Assembly: GCF_030403505.1 (NCBI RefSeq)
Contig: NZ_JAUEMJ010000007.1
Location: 186,001-250,000, forward strand
DNA: 64,000 nucleotides
From: Glycomyces tritici
GTDB taxonomy: Bacteria > Actinomycetota > Actinomycetes > Mycobacteriales > Micromonosporaceae
Direction: 5' to 3'
Shown: positions 33,793 to 41,995 of the stretch, piece after piece
Numbering within the stretch: position 1 is the first letter of the stretch
Layout of the letters: every line of letters starts with the position of its first letter
Notes under the pieces: generated by a model
Told to the model about the DNA's origin: nothing
Databases searched by the model: none
The model's input: only the letters and a program-made list of their open reading frames with translations
Translations under genes and position numbers: made by a program

Positions 33793-35180
33793 GCGTCAGC
33801 CCTTCTCGATTCGTGGCCCTTGGCGAGCAGGGATTCCAGGTTGTCGAGGACGTGGTAGGCGTCCGCGACGAGGGTGTCGGCCGAGGCGGCCCGGAGCATG
33901 AAGATGCCGCCGTAGCCGAGTGCGCCGGTGCTGAGGTCGTAGGCGGGCATGGGGGTCCCGGCCGGGATGCAGAGGCCGGGGACGGCGGTGACCGTCGTGG
34001 CCGGGTCGACGACGCCCGTCCAGTCCACGAGGGATTCGTCCCAGACGGAGTGGTCGGTCCACGGCCGCCCCGCCGAGTCGGTGGCGATGAGCGACAGCGA
34101 TCCGGCCGCGCCCGTGGCGTCGGTGTCGAGGAGCATCCGCGCGGGCGGGTCGATCGGCTCGCCCAGGAGCGCGTCGGTGAGCATCCCGACGATGTCGACG
34201 CCGAAGCAGTGCTCGATCTCGGCCGCGACCATGACGCCGCCGAGCCGCGCGGCCGACTCCAGGACCGACAACCGTCCGTCGGGGCAGAGCTTGAGCTCGG
34301 TGTGGGTCCCGCAGTAGTCGAGTTCGAGGGCGTCCACCGCGGCGCGGGCGACGCGTTCGATCTCCCGTTGGGCCGCTTCGGGAAGCGCGCACGGCGCGAG
34401 GTTGCTCAGCTCGGTGAACGGCGGGATCGTGGGAATGCGCGAGGTGATGCAGACCGGGTGGTAGACCCCGCCGGCGACCACGCCCTCGACGCTCAGGTAG
34501 TCGCCGTAGCCGCTTTCGGGGTCCCACCAGGACTCGGTGCCGGACTGGATGACCTCCTCCACGAGGAAGTCCGCGTCGGCCCCGGCGACCTGCATCTCGG
34601 TGTAGCCGCGCTCGCGCGCCCGGATCATGGCCTCGTTCGCCTGCGCCCAAGCGGGTTCGACGTCCGCCTCGGTCTCGAGCACGATCTGGCCGATGGCCCC
34701 GGCGCCCCAGGCGTGCTTGAGCAGCATCGGGGCGTCGAGTTCGCGGAAGGCGTCGCGGAGGTCCGCGGCGGAGTCTACGGGCCGGAACCGCGGCACCGGG
34801 ACTCCGGCGTCCTCCCACACCTGCCGCATCCGGCGCTTGTCGCGGGAGTTGACGGCATTGGGGCCGGCGCCGCGCAGACCGAGGCGCTCGGCCGCTTCGG
34901 CGACGGCGATGACCGCGTACTCCGAGAGCGTCAGGACCGCGTCCGCGCCGATCCGCCGGGCCTCGTCGACGATGAGGCCGACCAGGTCGTCACCAGTGCG
35001 CTCGATCTCCCAGCGGGGGGTCACCGAAGCGCAATGCGGACTCCACAGTGGTTCGGTATGAGTCGGCGGCGGCTTGAGTGCGAGTACGTGCAATTCGGCC
35101 TTGGACGCAATTTTCGGAAAGGCGTACTCGAGTGGCGCGCCGCCGCGCGAATAGACGAAGAGCACCTTTTTTCCAGGCAC
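33789..35180 (-). CDS. ATP-grasp ligase 2, with an altered metal-binding motif
   Basis: 463 residues from the GTG at 35180, preceded by GGGAG; upstream codons in frame look non-coding. The fold is that of ATP-grasp carboxylate-amine ligases: KKVLFVYSRGGAPLEY, ERLGLRGAGPNAVNSRDKR, APMLLKHAWGAGAIGQIV, FLVEEVIQSG and HTELKLCPDG. The usual C-terminal Glu-x-Asn-x-Arg metal motif reads ESAARLGG, with Ala for the Asn. That residue normally binds the second Mg, so activity may be altered. It is the first gene of the leftward operon, and its promoter is in the 519-bp divergent region. Confidence 0.82.
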   Translation of the reverse strand: MPGKKVLFVYSRGGAPLEYAFPKIASKAELHVLALKPPPTHTEPLWSPHCASVTPRWEIERTGDDLVGLIVDEARRIGADAVLTLSEYAVIAVAEAAERLGLRGAGPNAVNSRDKRRMRQVWEDAGVPVPRFRPVDSAADLRDAFRELDAPMLLKHAWGAGAIGQIVLETEADVEPAWAQANEAMIRARERGYTEMQVAGADADFLVEEVIQSGTESWWDPESGYGDYLSVEGVVAGGVYHPVCITSRIPTIPPFTELSNLAPCALPEAAQREIERVARAAVDALELDYCGTHTELKLCPDGRLSVLESAARLGGVMVAAEIEHCFGVDIVGMLTDALLGEPIDPPARMLLDTDATGAAGSLSLIATDSAGRPWTDHSVWDESLVDWTGVVDPATTVTAVPGLCIPAGTPMPAYDLSTGALGYGGIFMLRAASADTLVADAYHVLDNLESLLAKGHESRRADA

Positions 35181-35699
35181 AGTCGTCTCCCTACTGTGAT
35201 GGCGAGAAGAACGCGGGGAAGGGGTCCGGCCCCGCATGCGAGCGGGTCGGCTATAGGGGTATCGGGTTCCAGGCGGTGACACGACGTGTCGGGCCGGTGA
35301 CGATCGTATGAGACGCGGGGGCCCGTGTCAAGCACGTCCTGGAATGCGCTTCCACAGTGGTGGGAGTGCATGAGCTGGCAACACTGAGGCGTGATGGTTC
35401 CATTGTGACCAGAGGTGTCGCACCGTCGGCGGAACCCACCGTGCGATGCGTGCGGAGTGTCCCGAACGCCGGATCTATGACCACAGTCACAAACGCCGGA
35501 TCACCGTGGATTTCGCCGCCGCTGAGCACCGCAATCGTCACCGTGGGGAGTCGCCGCATGTTCGAAGACTTTCGCACCAGGGGCCTCAATGGATGCAGTT
35601 CATCCCAGTCGGCCCAATGGTGTGGGAGCGTTGCGCAACGGTATTGGGCGGCCGATGCTAATCTGACCCGATCCCCCAGCCGGCGAAAGGGCCCCATTG
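35181..35699. promoter_or_regulatory. Divergent control region of the metabolite cluster (519 bases)
   Basis: No gene is supportable here; it must carry the promoters of both operons. It holds an 11-bp direct repeat AACGCCGGATC at 35465-35475 and 35492-35502 (27-bp spacing), an inverted repeat TGAC-CACA-GTCA at 35478-35489 between those copies, and a perfect 12-bp palindrome CGTTGCGCAACG at 35629-35640 about 60 bases before the rightward start. Base composition is less GC-rich than the flanks. These are candidate regulator sites; no regulator gene lies inside the cluster. Confidence 0.6.
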
Positions 35700-37229
35700 A
35701 TGAGCGCAGCTGCTGACCGACCCAAGATCGAATTGCGGCGCTTCACCTCCAAGGCCGAAGACCCCTTCACGTCGTTCATTCGACTGCGCGCGGCCGAAGG
35801 CGAGCGGAACGTCTTCCTCTTCGAATCGCTCGCCGGCCCCGCCGCCGACAAGACCCGCGCCATGATCGGCGCGACCCCGCTGCTCGACGTCGTCGTCCGC
35901 GACGGGGTCCTCGAGTTCGACGGCCGGGAGCCCTGGCTCGACTGGGCGCTGCGGCGCATGGCCGGATTCGGCGGCGCGCGGCCCGAGGACGAGCGGTTCT
36001 TCCGCCTCCACGAGCGCACCGCCCTGTGGGAGGCCCTGCGCCACCTCGAACGCGGCCTCGACGTCCACGGCCTCGACGACCAGGGCTTCGGCTTCGGGTT
36101 CGTCGCCCTGCTCAGCTACGACGCCGTGACCTACATCGAGACCCTGCCGCGCCTGATCGAGGCCGACGACCGGGTCCCCGACGCGGTGTTCCGGATCTAC
36201 CGCTCCGTCATCGAGATCGACCTGGTCCGCGCCGAGGCCCAGCTCTACGTCGCCCACTGCCCCGAATGGAACGAGCCCGACCCGGCCGACGTGCACCGCC
36301 ACATCGAAACCGCGCTGGCAGCCGAGATCGCGCAGGCGAGCGCGGTCCCCGAACCGCCCCTGAGCGACGTCGAACCGGAACTCACCATCACCCCCGAGGC
36401 CTACGGCGAACGCGTCGAGCGCTCCCTGGAGCGCATCCGCGCCGGCGACATCTACCAGGTCCAGATCGGCCACGAGGTCCGCATGCGCGGCAAACGCTCC
36501 GACCTCGACGTCTACCTGCGGATGCGGGCCAACAACCCCTCGCCGTACATGGGCTTCGTGCCCTTCGACGACCTCACGCTCCTGAGCGCCAGCCCCGAAC
36601 TCCACGTCCGCATCGAGGCCGACCACCTCACCATGCGCCCCATCGCCGGGACGGCCCGCCGCGGCGCCACCGCCGCCGAGGACGAGGCCCGCGCCGCGCG
36701 CCTGCGCGGCGACGAGAAGGAGATCGCCGAGCACATCATGCTCGTCGACCTGTGCCGCAACGACCTCGGCCGCGTCGCCGACCCAGGCTCCGTCGAGGTC
36801 GACGACCTCATGAACGTCGAGGCCTACTCCCATGTGCTGCACCTGGTCTCCACGGTCACGGCCGACCTCGCCGCCGGCTTCGACGCCTACGACGTCATCC
36901 GCGCGACCTTCCCGGCCGGGACCATGACCGGCGCCCCGAAACTGCGCGCCATGGAGATCATCGAGACCACCGAGACCAGCCGCCGCGGCATGTACGCCGG
37001 CGCGTTCGGCGTCATCGGCTTCGGCGGGTTCACCAACCTCGCCCTGAGCATCCGCACCATCGTCGCCACCGGCGACGCCTACACGGCCCGGGCCTCCGCC
37101 GGGGTCGTCGCCGACTCCTCACCCCAGGGCGAATGGCGCGAGACCCTCGCGAAACTCGGCTCATCGATCCACGCCGTCGTCGGCCACGACGCGGCGACCG
37201 ACTCCGCACCGGAGGGCGACACCCGATGA
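35700..37229 (+). CDS. Chorismate-binding aminase, TrpE/PabB type
   Basis: 509 residues from the ATG at 35700 (AAAGG nine bases before). It is the large subunit of anthranilate or aminodeoxychorismate synthase. Visible blocks: FLFESLAG near the N terminus (the LLES element that binds tryptophan in TrpE), YQVQIGHEV, the active-site loop MRPIAGTARRG, HIMLVDLCRNDLGR, FPAGTMTGAPKLRAMEII and ARASAGVVADSSP. The Ala in PIAGT is usual for TrpE, but some PabB proteins (B. subtilis) also have it, so the product (anthranilate or 4-amino-4-deoxychorismate) stays open. No pabC lyase is present. It opens the rightward operon. Confidence 0.88.
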   Translation: MSAAADRPKIELRRFTSKAEDPFTSFIRLRAAEGERNVFLFESLAGPAADKTRAMIGATPLLDVVVRDGVLEFDGREPWLDWALRRMAGFGGARPEDERFFRLHERTALWEALRHLERGLDVHGLDDQGFGFGFVALLSYDAVTYIETLPRLIEADDRVPDAVFRIYRSVIEIDLVRAEAQLYVAHCPEWNEPDPADVHRHIETALAAEIAQASAVPEPPLSDVEPELTITPEAYGERVERSLERIRAGDIYQVQIGHEVRMRGKRSDLDVYLRMRANNPSPYMGFVPFDDLTLLSASPELHVRIEADHLTMRPIAGTARRGATAAEDEARAARLRGDEKEIAEHIMLVDLCRNDLGRVADPGSVEVDDLMNVEAYSHVLHLVSTVTADLAAGFDAYDVIRATFPAGTMTGAPKLRAMEIIETTETSRRGMYAGAFGVIGFGGFTNLALSIRTIVATGDAYTARASAGVVADSSPQGEWRETLAKLGSSIHAVVGHDAATDSAPEGDTR

Positions 37230-37822
37230 AGGCACTGCTCATCGACGCGTACGACAGCTTCGCGCACATCATCTACCAGTACCTGCGCGTCCTCGACATC
37301 GACACGGACGTGATCCGCTCCGGCGACATCGCGCCCGCCGGGGCCCTCGCCCACGACGCCGACTTCGTCCTCCTCGGCCCCGGACCCGGCACCCCCGAGG
37401 ACTCCGGCCACGTCGAGATGGTCCGCGCCCTCGCCGGCGTCAAACCCGTCCTCGGCGTCTGCCTCGGCCACCAGGCCATCGGCGTCGCCTTCGGCGCCCA
37501 GGTGCGGCCGGCCCGCCACCTCATGCACGGCAAGACCAGCACCGTCGAGCACGACGGCCGCGGCGTCTTCACCGATGCGCCGCAACGCTTCAGCGCCACC
37601 AGGTACCACTCGCTGATCATCGTCGAGGACACCCTCCCCGACGAGCTCGAAGTGACCGCCCGCGCCGCCGACGACGGCTACGTCATGGGCGTGCGGCACC
37701 GCGGCCACCTCATCGAAGGCGTCCAGTTCCACCCCGAGTCGATCCTCACCGAATCCGGCATGGGTCTCTTCGCCGGGTTCGCCGCCGCCGTCCGCGCGCA
37801 GCCCGCAGAGGCCCGCGCATGA
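37226..37822 (+). CDS. Glutamine amidotransferase subunit, TrpG/PabA type
   Basis: 198 residues, ATG at 37226 overlapping the preceding TGA (ATGA). Class I amidotransferase: nucleophile Cys79 in GVCLGHQAIG, oxyanion strand LLGPGPGTPEDSG, and the His169/Glu171 pair in GVQFHPES. It supplies ammonia to the chorismate aminase. Because it sits inside a cluster that has no other tryptophan or folate gene, it is a dedicated copy for the metabolite. Confidence 0.92.
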   Translation: MKALLIDAYDSFAHIIYQYLRVLDIDTDVIRSGDIAPAGALAHDADFVLLGPGPGTPEDSGHVEMVRALAGVKPVLGVCLGHQAIGVAFGAQVRPARHLMHGKTSTVEHDGRGVFTDAPQRFSATRYHSLIIVEDTLPDELEVTARAADDGYVMGVRHRGHLIEGVQFHPESILTESGMGLFAGFAAAVRAQPAEARA

Positions 37823-38442
37823 AGATCCTGACGATCAACGGCTCCGAGCGCTCCCGCGGCTCCACCTGGCTCGCCGTCCAGGCCATCGTGGAGCGCGCCC
37901 GCGCCCGCGGCTGCGAGACCCGCGAAGTCGACCTCGCCGAGCAGCGCGTCGTCCGCTGCGACTGCGGCCGCTGCAACTCCCGCCCCGACCCCTGCCCCGT
38001 GGACGACGACGTGGGCGCGATCGTCGCCGCCATGGTCGAGGCGGACGCCGTCTTCCTCGCCGCGCCCGTGCACGGCTTCGGCCTCTCCTCGCTCATGCAG
38101 ACCTTCGTCGAACGCGCCGGGGTCGGGCACCTGCGCTTCGAGCGGCCCCTCACCAACACCATCGGCGCCGCCGTCGTCATCGGCCGCCGCTACGGCCACC
38201 TCGACGTGCACGCCCAGCTCCTGCACAACCTGCTGCTCAACCGCTTCATCATCGTCGGCAGCGGCTTCCCCGTGACCATCCACTCCGGAGGCGAGCAGGG
38301 CGTCCTCTCCGACACCGAGGGCATGGAGGCGCTGCACCGCACCGTCGACCGGATCATCGACATCGGCACCGCCCTCGCCGAGTCCGGGACGCGGCTGCCG
38401 CGCCCGGCCGAGGTCGAACGACGCGTCGGAAGGACGAGCTGA
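37819..38442 (+). CDS. Flavodoxin-like NAD(P)H-dependent FMN reductase
   Basis: 207 residues, ATG at 37819 overlapping the preceding gene by ATGA. The FMN-binding P-loop is INGSERSRGSTWLAVQA; a Cys-rich segment DCGRCNSRPDPCPVDDDV and the flavin loop AAPVHGFGLSSLMQTFVERAG (in part: PVHGFGLSSLMQTF) match multimeric flavodoxin / iron-sulfur flavoprotein relatives. Such proteins reduce quinones, nitroaryl or nitroso compounds, or supply electrons. Here it could reduce an N-oxidised aryl intermediate or power the diiron enzyme; both are inferences. Confidence 0.85.
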   Translation: MKILTINGSERSRGSTWLAVQAIVERARARGCETREVDLAEQRVVRCDCGRCNSRPDPCPVDDDVGAIVAAMVEADAVFLAAPVHGFGLSSLMQTFVERAGVGHLRFERPLTNTIGAAVVIGRRYGHLDVHAQLLHNLLLNRFIIVGSGFPVTIHSGGEQGVLSDTEGMEALHRTVDRIIDIGTALAESGTRLPRPAEVERRVGRTS

Positions 38443-38446
38443 CCGA

Positions 38447-39682
38447 GTGACCACGACGCAGGCCCCGCAGGCCCTCCCCTGCGGCCTGGGCCTCCTCATC
38501 GGCAGCAAGTTCGCCTCCACCGTCGCCTACGCGACCTCGTGGGTCCTGCTGCCGCTCTACGTCTACCAGGCGAGCGGCTCGGCCGTGCTGACCGCGCTGG
38601 CCTCCGCGGCGAACGTGCTCCCGTTCCTCCTCTTCGGACTCTTCGCCGGGGCCGCCGTCGACCGCTCCTCGCCGGTGCGGGTCATGGCCTGGATGGAAGT
38701 GGCCAACGCCGCCGTGCTGCTGTGCGTGCCGCTCCTGGCCGCCACGATCGGCGCGGGCCCGGTCCTCCTGTGCGCCATCGGGTTCGCCTCCGCGACCGCA
38801 TACGTCTGGTTCGACGTGGCCAGCGCGGCGCTCCTCCCGGCGCTCGCCGGGGCCGACGGGGTCTTCCGCGCCAACAGCTACCTGTGGATGACCACCACGG
38901 TGCTCACGGCCGTCGCCGCCCCGGTCGGCTACTTCCTGCTCGACGCGCTCCGGCTCGGCCCCACGTTCGCCGTCCTCGCGGGCTGCTACCTGCTCTCGGC
39001 GGTGCTCATCGCCGCGATCCGGCCGCGCCCGGACACGGCCGGCTCCGCCCGGCCCGAGCCCGGCGCGGTCTGGGCCGGCGTCAAGTACCTGGCCGCACAC
39101 CCGCTGCTGCGGGCCTACACCACGGTGAACGTGGGCGTCGGGGTGAGCGCCGGGGCCGTCTACGGGATGCTGGTCGTCTTCGCCTCCCGCGCGCTCGGCC
39201 TGCCCAGCGACGACTACCGGGTGGCGTGGATCGTCGCCGCGTCAGGGGTGGGCGCGCTGGTGGGCGCGATCGCGGCCCGGCGCTTCAAGGGCGTGCCGCC
39301 GATCCCGGCGGCCCGCTGGATGACCGGCCTCGACCTGGTCCTGCTGCTCGCGTACGCCGCCGCGCCGTCCTGGCAGCTGGCCGCCGTGCTGCTCCTGTGC
39401 TGGAACACCGTCCACACCTGCTTCCTGGTGGTGGGCATCTCGGTGCGCCAGACGGTGACGCCGCAGCGGCTCCAGGGCCGGGTGAACGCGGTGGGCCGCA
39501 TGATCGTCTGGGGCTCGGTGCCGCTCGGTACGCTGCTGTGCGGCGGCCTCACCGAACTCATCGGTCCACGGTGGGCACTGGCCGCCCTGGGCGTGTTCGC
39601 GTTCGCGAGCCTCGTCGCCGCTCTGCGCGCCCCCAGCGCGCTCACCATGGACAACGCACTTCTTGAGAAAGCAGAGACATGA
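38447..39682 (+). CDS. MFS exporter of the right operon
   Basis: 411 residues, GTG at 38447, four bases after the preceding stop. Twelve membrane segments with the MFS loop RSSPVRVMAWMEVAN after helix 2, and a C-terminal half similar to MFS_3/enterobactin-exporter-like permeases. Probably exports the cluster's product or confers self-protection. It overlaps the next gene by ATGA. It is not closely similar to the MFS protein of the left operon. Confidence 0.88.
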   Translation: MTTTQAPQALPCGLGLLIGSKFASTVAYATSWVLLPLYVYQASGSAVLTALASAANVLPFLLFGLFAGAAVDRSSPVRVMAWMEVANAAVLLCVPLLAATIGAGPVLLCAIGFASATAYVWFDVASAALLPALAGADGVFRANSYLWMTTTVLTAVAAPVGYFLLDALRLGPTFAVLAGCYLLSAVLIAAIRPRPDTAGSARPEPGAVWAGVKYLAAHPLLRAYTTVNVGVGVSAGAVYGMLVVFASRALGLPSDDYRVAWIVAASGVGALVGAIAARRFKGVPPIPAARWMTGLDLVLLLAYAAAPSWQLAAVLLLCWNTVHTCFLVVGISVRQTVTPQRLQGRVNAVGRMIVWGSVPLGTLLCGGLTELIGPRWALAALGVFAFASLVAALRAPSALTMDNALLEKAET

Positions 39683-40911
39683 CCTCATCCCGTCCACTGA
39701 GGGTGCTCTTCGTGGCCTTCAGCCGCTCCAGCCTCGGCCACGTGACGCGCATGCGCACGGCCGCCAGGCGCTTCGCCGACGCCGGGCACATCGTGGCCGT
39801 CGCCGCCCACGAGGAGGTCCGGCACCTCATCGAGCACGCCGGGCTGGCATGGATCGGCATCGACGAGATCGGGCCCGCCCCGGCCTGGCGCGGCATGAGC
39901 GATGTCGCGAGCCTGCGCGCGTTCGCCCGCACGCGGCTCGCCAGCCCCATCTACGTGCAGGCCTCCCTGCGCGACGAGCTGCGCGCCATCGACGAGTTCG
40001 GGCCGGACGCCGTGGTCAGCGACATGCGCAACACCGCGTCCGTGGCGGCCTCGATGCGGGGGCTGCCGAGCTTCACCTGCCACAACCTGCGGCTGTTCAA
40101 GCACCCGATGCACGCGGTGCTCCCGGAGATCCTGGCGACCCTGGAGGCGATCGGCGTCGAGCCCGAGCACCGTGTGCCCCTTGGGGACGCGGTGCTCGTG
40201 CCGGACCTGCCGCTGCTGGACCCGCTCTCCGGCGTCCCGGCCGAGACCGCCGGGCTCATGGCCGAGCTGACCGCGGAGATCCGCCACATCGGACCGCTCG
40301 TGCCGCAGGAGCTGCTGGCGCCGCCGGTCGCTTCGATGCGCGAACCGGTCCTGAACATCACGCTCGGCGGTTCGGGCGCGGGGGACAAGGACCTGCTGCG
40401 GGTCGTGGCCGCCGCGAGCGGCCTCGGGGTGCGCCTCGCGGTCACCCTCGGCGTGGAAGGCCCCGACAGCGACGCGCTCGCCGACCAGGTGCGGGCCGCG
40501 GCGGGGGGCGCCGAGACCGAGATCGCGGCGTTCCGGCACGACGCGGTCGACCTCATGGCGCGCAGCGCCGCCGCGGTCGTCCATGGTGGACACTCCTCGA
40601 TGATCGAGGGACTGCTGTGCGCGACGCCGCTGGTGTTCACGCCGCACTCCGCCGAGCAGCGCGGCAACGCCGCCCGCGTGGCCGCGCTCGGCCTCGGGAC
40701 GGTCGTCGCCGACGACGACCCCGCCGACGCCGTCACCGACGCGATCCGCGCGGCGCTCGCCGCCGACCGGGGGCCGCACGACGCGTTCGCCGCCGTGCTG
40801 CGCTCCGCCGACGGCGCGGGCGCGATGCTCGAGACCGTCGAGCGCGCGGTGGCACTGTACCGCGCCCACAGCCGTGCGGGCGTGGCGAACGGGGCCGCCG
40901 GTGCGCGCTGA
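39679..40911 (+). CDS. GT-B glycosyltransferase (GT1/GT28-like)
   Basis: 410 residues, ATG at 39679 coupled to the MFS gene (ATGA). An N-terminal acceptor domain begins RVLFVAFSRSSLGHVTRMRTAA. The C-terminal nucleotide-sugar domain has VHGGHSSMIEGLLCATPLVFTPHSAEQ (in part: VHGGHSSMIEGLLCATPLV), the usual HGG(S/T) and donor-binding pattern of MGT/UGT-type enzymes, and VLNITLGGSGAG. It probably adds an activated sugar to the aglycone. It is one of three glycosyltransferases of different folds in this operon. Confidence 0.85.
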   Translation: MTSSRPLRVLFVAFSRSSLGHVTRMRTAARRFADAGHIVAVAAHEEVRHLIEHAGLAWIGIDEIGPAPAWRGMSDVASLRAFARTRLASPIYVQASLRDELRAIDEFGPDAVVSDMRNTASVAASMRGLPSFTCHNLRLFKHPMHAVLPEILATLEAIGVEPEHRVPLGDAVLVPDLPLLDPLSGVPAETAGLMAELTAEIRHIGPLVPQELLAPPVASMREPVLNITLGGSGAGDKDLLRVVAAASGLGVRLAVTLGVEGPDSDALADQVRAAAGGAETEIAAFRHDAVDLMARSAAAVVHGGHSSMIEGLLCATPLVFTPHSAEQRGNAARVAALGLGTVVADDDPADAVTDAIRAALAADRGPHDAFAAVLRSADGAGAMLETVERAVALYRAHSRAGVANGAAGAR

Positions 40912-41995
40912 CATCGCTCTCTCCACCGCGATCATGACCCACCCGGCCCGCGAGGACCGCGCGCGCAAGCTCGCCGAATCGCTGCCGGACCTCAACCCGG
41001 CCGTCCTCGTGGACGACACCGAACCCGGCCGGGGCAACCTCGGCAACGCCCTGCGCGCCTGGGGCGCAGTGGGGGAGGACGCCACGCACCACCTGGTGCT
41101 CCAGGACGACGTCGTCCCCTGCGACGGCTTCACCGCGCTGGTGCGCCGGGCGGTCGGCGCCCGCCCGGACGCCGCGATCAGCCTGTTCTGCGAATGGGGT
41201 TCGCGCAGTGCGACCCTCGCGCGCGTCGCGGCCCGCCGCGGCTGGGGCTGGGCCCGCGCGGTCGACATGTACACGCCCTCGCAGGGCCTCGTCATGCCGC
41301 GCGACACCGCCCTCGCCTTCGCGGCCACCGAGGACGCCGGCGGCGCCGACGACCTCGCGCTCGTCGCCTACCTGCGCGGGAACGGCGTCGAGAACCTCGT
41401 CACCGTGCCGAACCTGCTCGAGCACGACGACCGGTTGAGCCTGACCGCCAACGGGTTCCAGGGTCCGCGGCTCGCCGTCTGCACCGCGCCCGCCGGCGCC
41501 GACCCGGACTTCGGCACGCCCGCCGCCGGGACCGGCCTCACGCGGCTCCCGTACGCCTCCTGGATGCGGGTCCACGCCGAGTGGTTCTACTGCGGCGAGT
41601 CGCCCGAGGCGTACACGTGGCTCGGGGAGTTCGGCGACACGCGCCTCCCCGAGGGCTTCCGCAAGACCGACCTGGCCGAGCGGTTCCGCGCGGACCTCGC
41701 CGAAGTCGGCGCGCCGCTGACGCAGGCGGCGAGCGAACTGACCCTCTTCGAGTACTGGACCGTCCACTTCGCACTCGGCCTCGTCCAGCCCGAACCGCTC
41801 GCAACCCCGCCCGGCCCGTTCGCCGAGGCCGCGTTCGCCACCGCGTTCCCCGGCCTGTTCCGCCGCTACCTGCCGCTGGACACCGTCGACGCCCTGCGCG
41901 GCAGCGCCGGCCGCCTCGCCGCCGCCGCGTTCGAACGCGGCGCCGCCGCCGACATCGAACGGCCGCAACCGGCCTGGTACGAGGAGACCCGATGA
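40901..41995 (+). CDS. Putative GT-A-type glycosyltransferase with unassigned C-terminal region
   Basis: 364 residues from the GTG at 40901, which overlaps the previous gene by 11 bases; a family-like start MRADIALSTAIMTHP supports this. The N-terminal half resembles a GT-A Rossmann domain: AIMTHPAREDRARKLAESLP, the possible DxD-like site HLVLQDDVVPCDGF and MYTPSQGLVMPRD. The C-terminal half (about 210-364) matches nothing I recognise. There are no membrane segments. The donor and acceptor are unknown. Between two other glycosyltransferases and a P450, a role in assembling a short glycan on the product is plausible. Confidence 0.65.
   Translation: MRADIALSTAIMTHPAREDRARKLAESLPDLNPAVLVDDTEPGRGNLGNALRAWGAVGEDATHHLVLQDDVVPCDGFTALVRRAVGARPDAAISLFCEWGSRSATLARVAARRGWGWARAVDMYTPSQGLVMPRDTALAFAATEDAGGADDLALVAYLRGNGVENLVTVPNLLEHDDRLSLTANGFQGPRLAVCTAPAGADPDFGTPAAGTGLTRLPYASWMRVHAEWFYCGESPEAYTWLGEFGDTRLPEGFRKTDLAERFRADLAEVGAPLTQAASELTLFEYWTVHFALGLVQPEPLATPPGPFAEAAFATAFPGLFRRYLPLDTVDALRGSAGRLAAAAFERGAAADIERPQPAWYEETR

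Noticed and set aside
30331..33858. Long rightward frames opposite both carbamoyltransferases
   Set aside because: Composition is that of antisense frames in high-GC DNA (Gly/Val/Asp/Arg rich); the leftward frames carry clear catalytic motifs.
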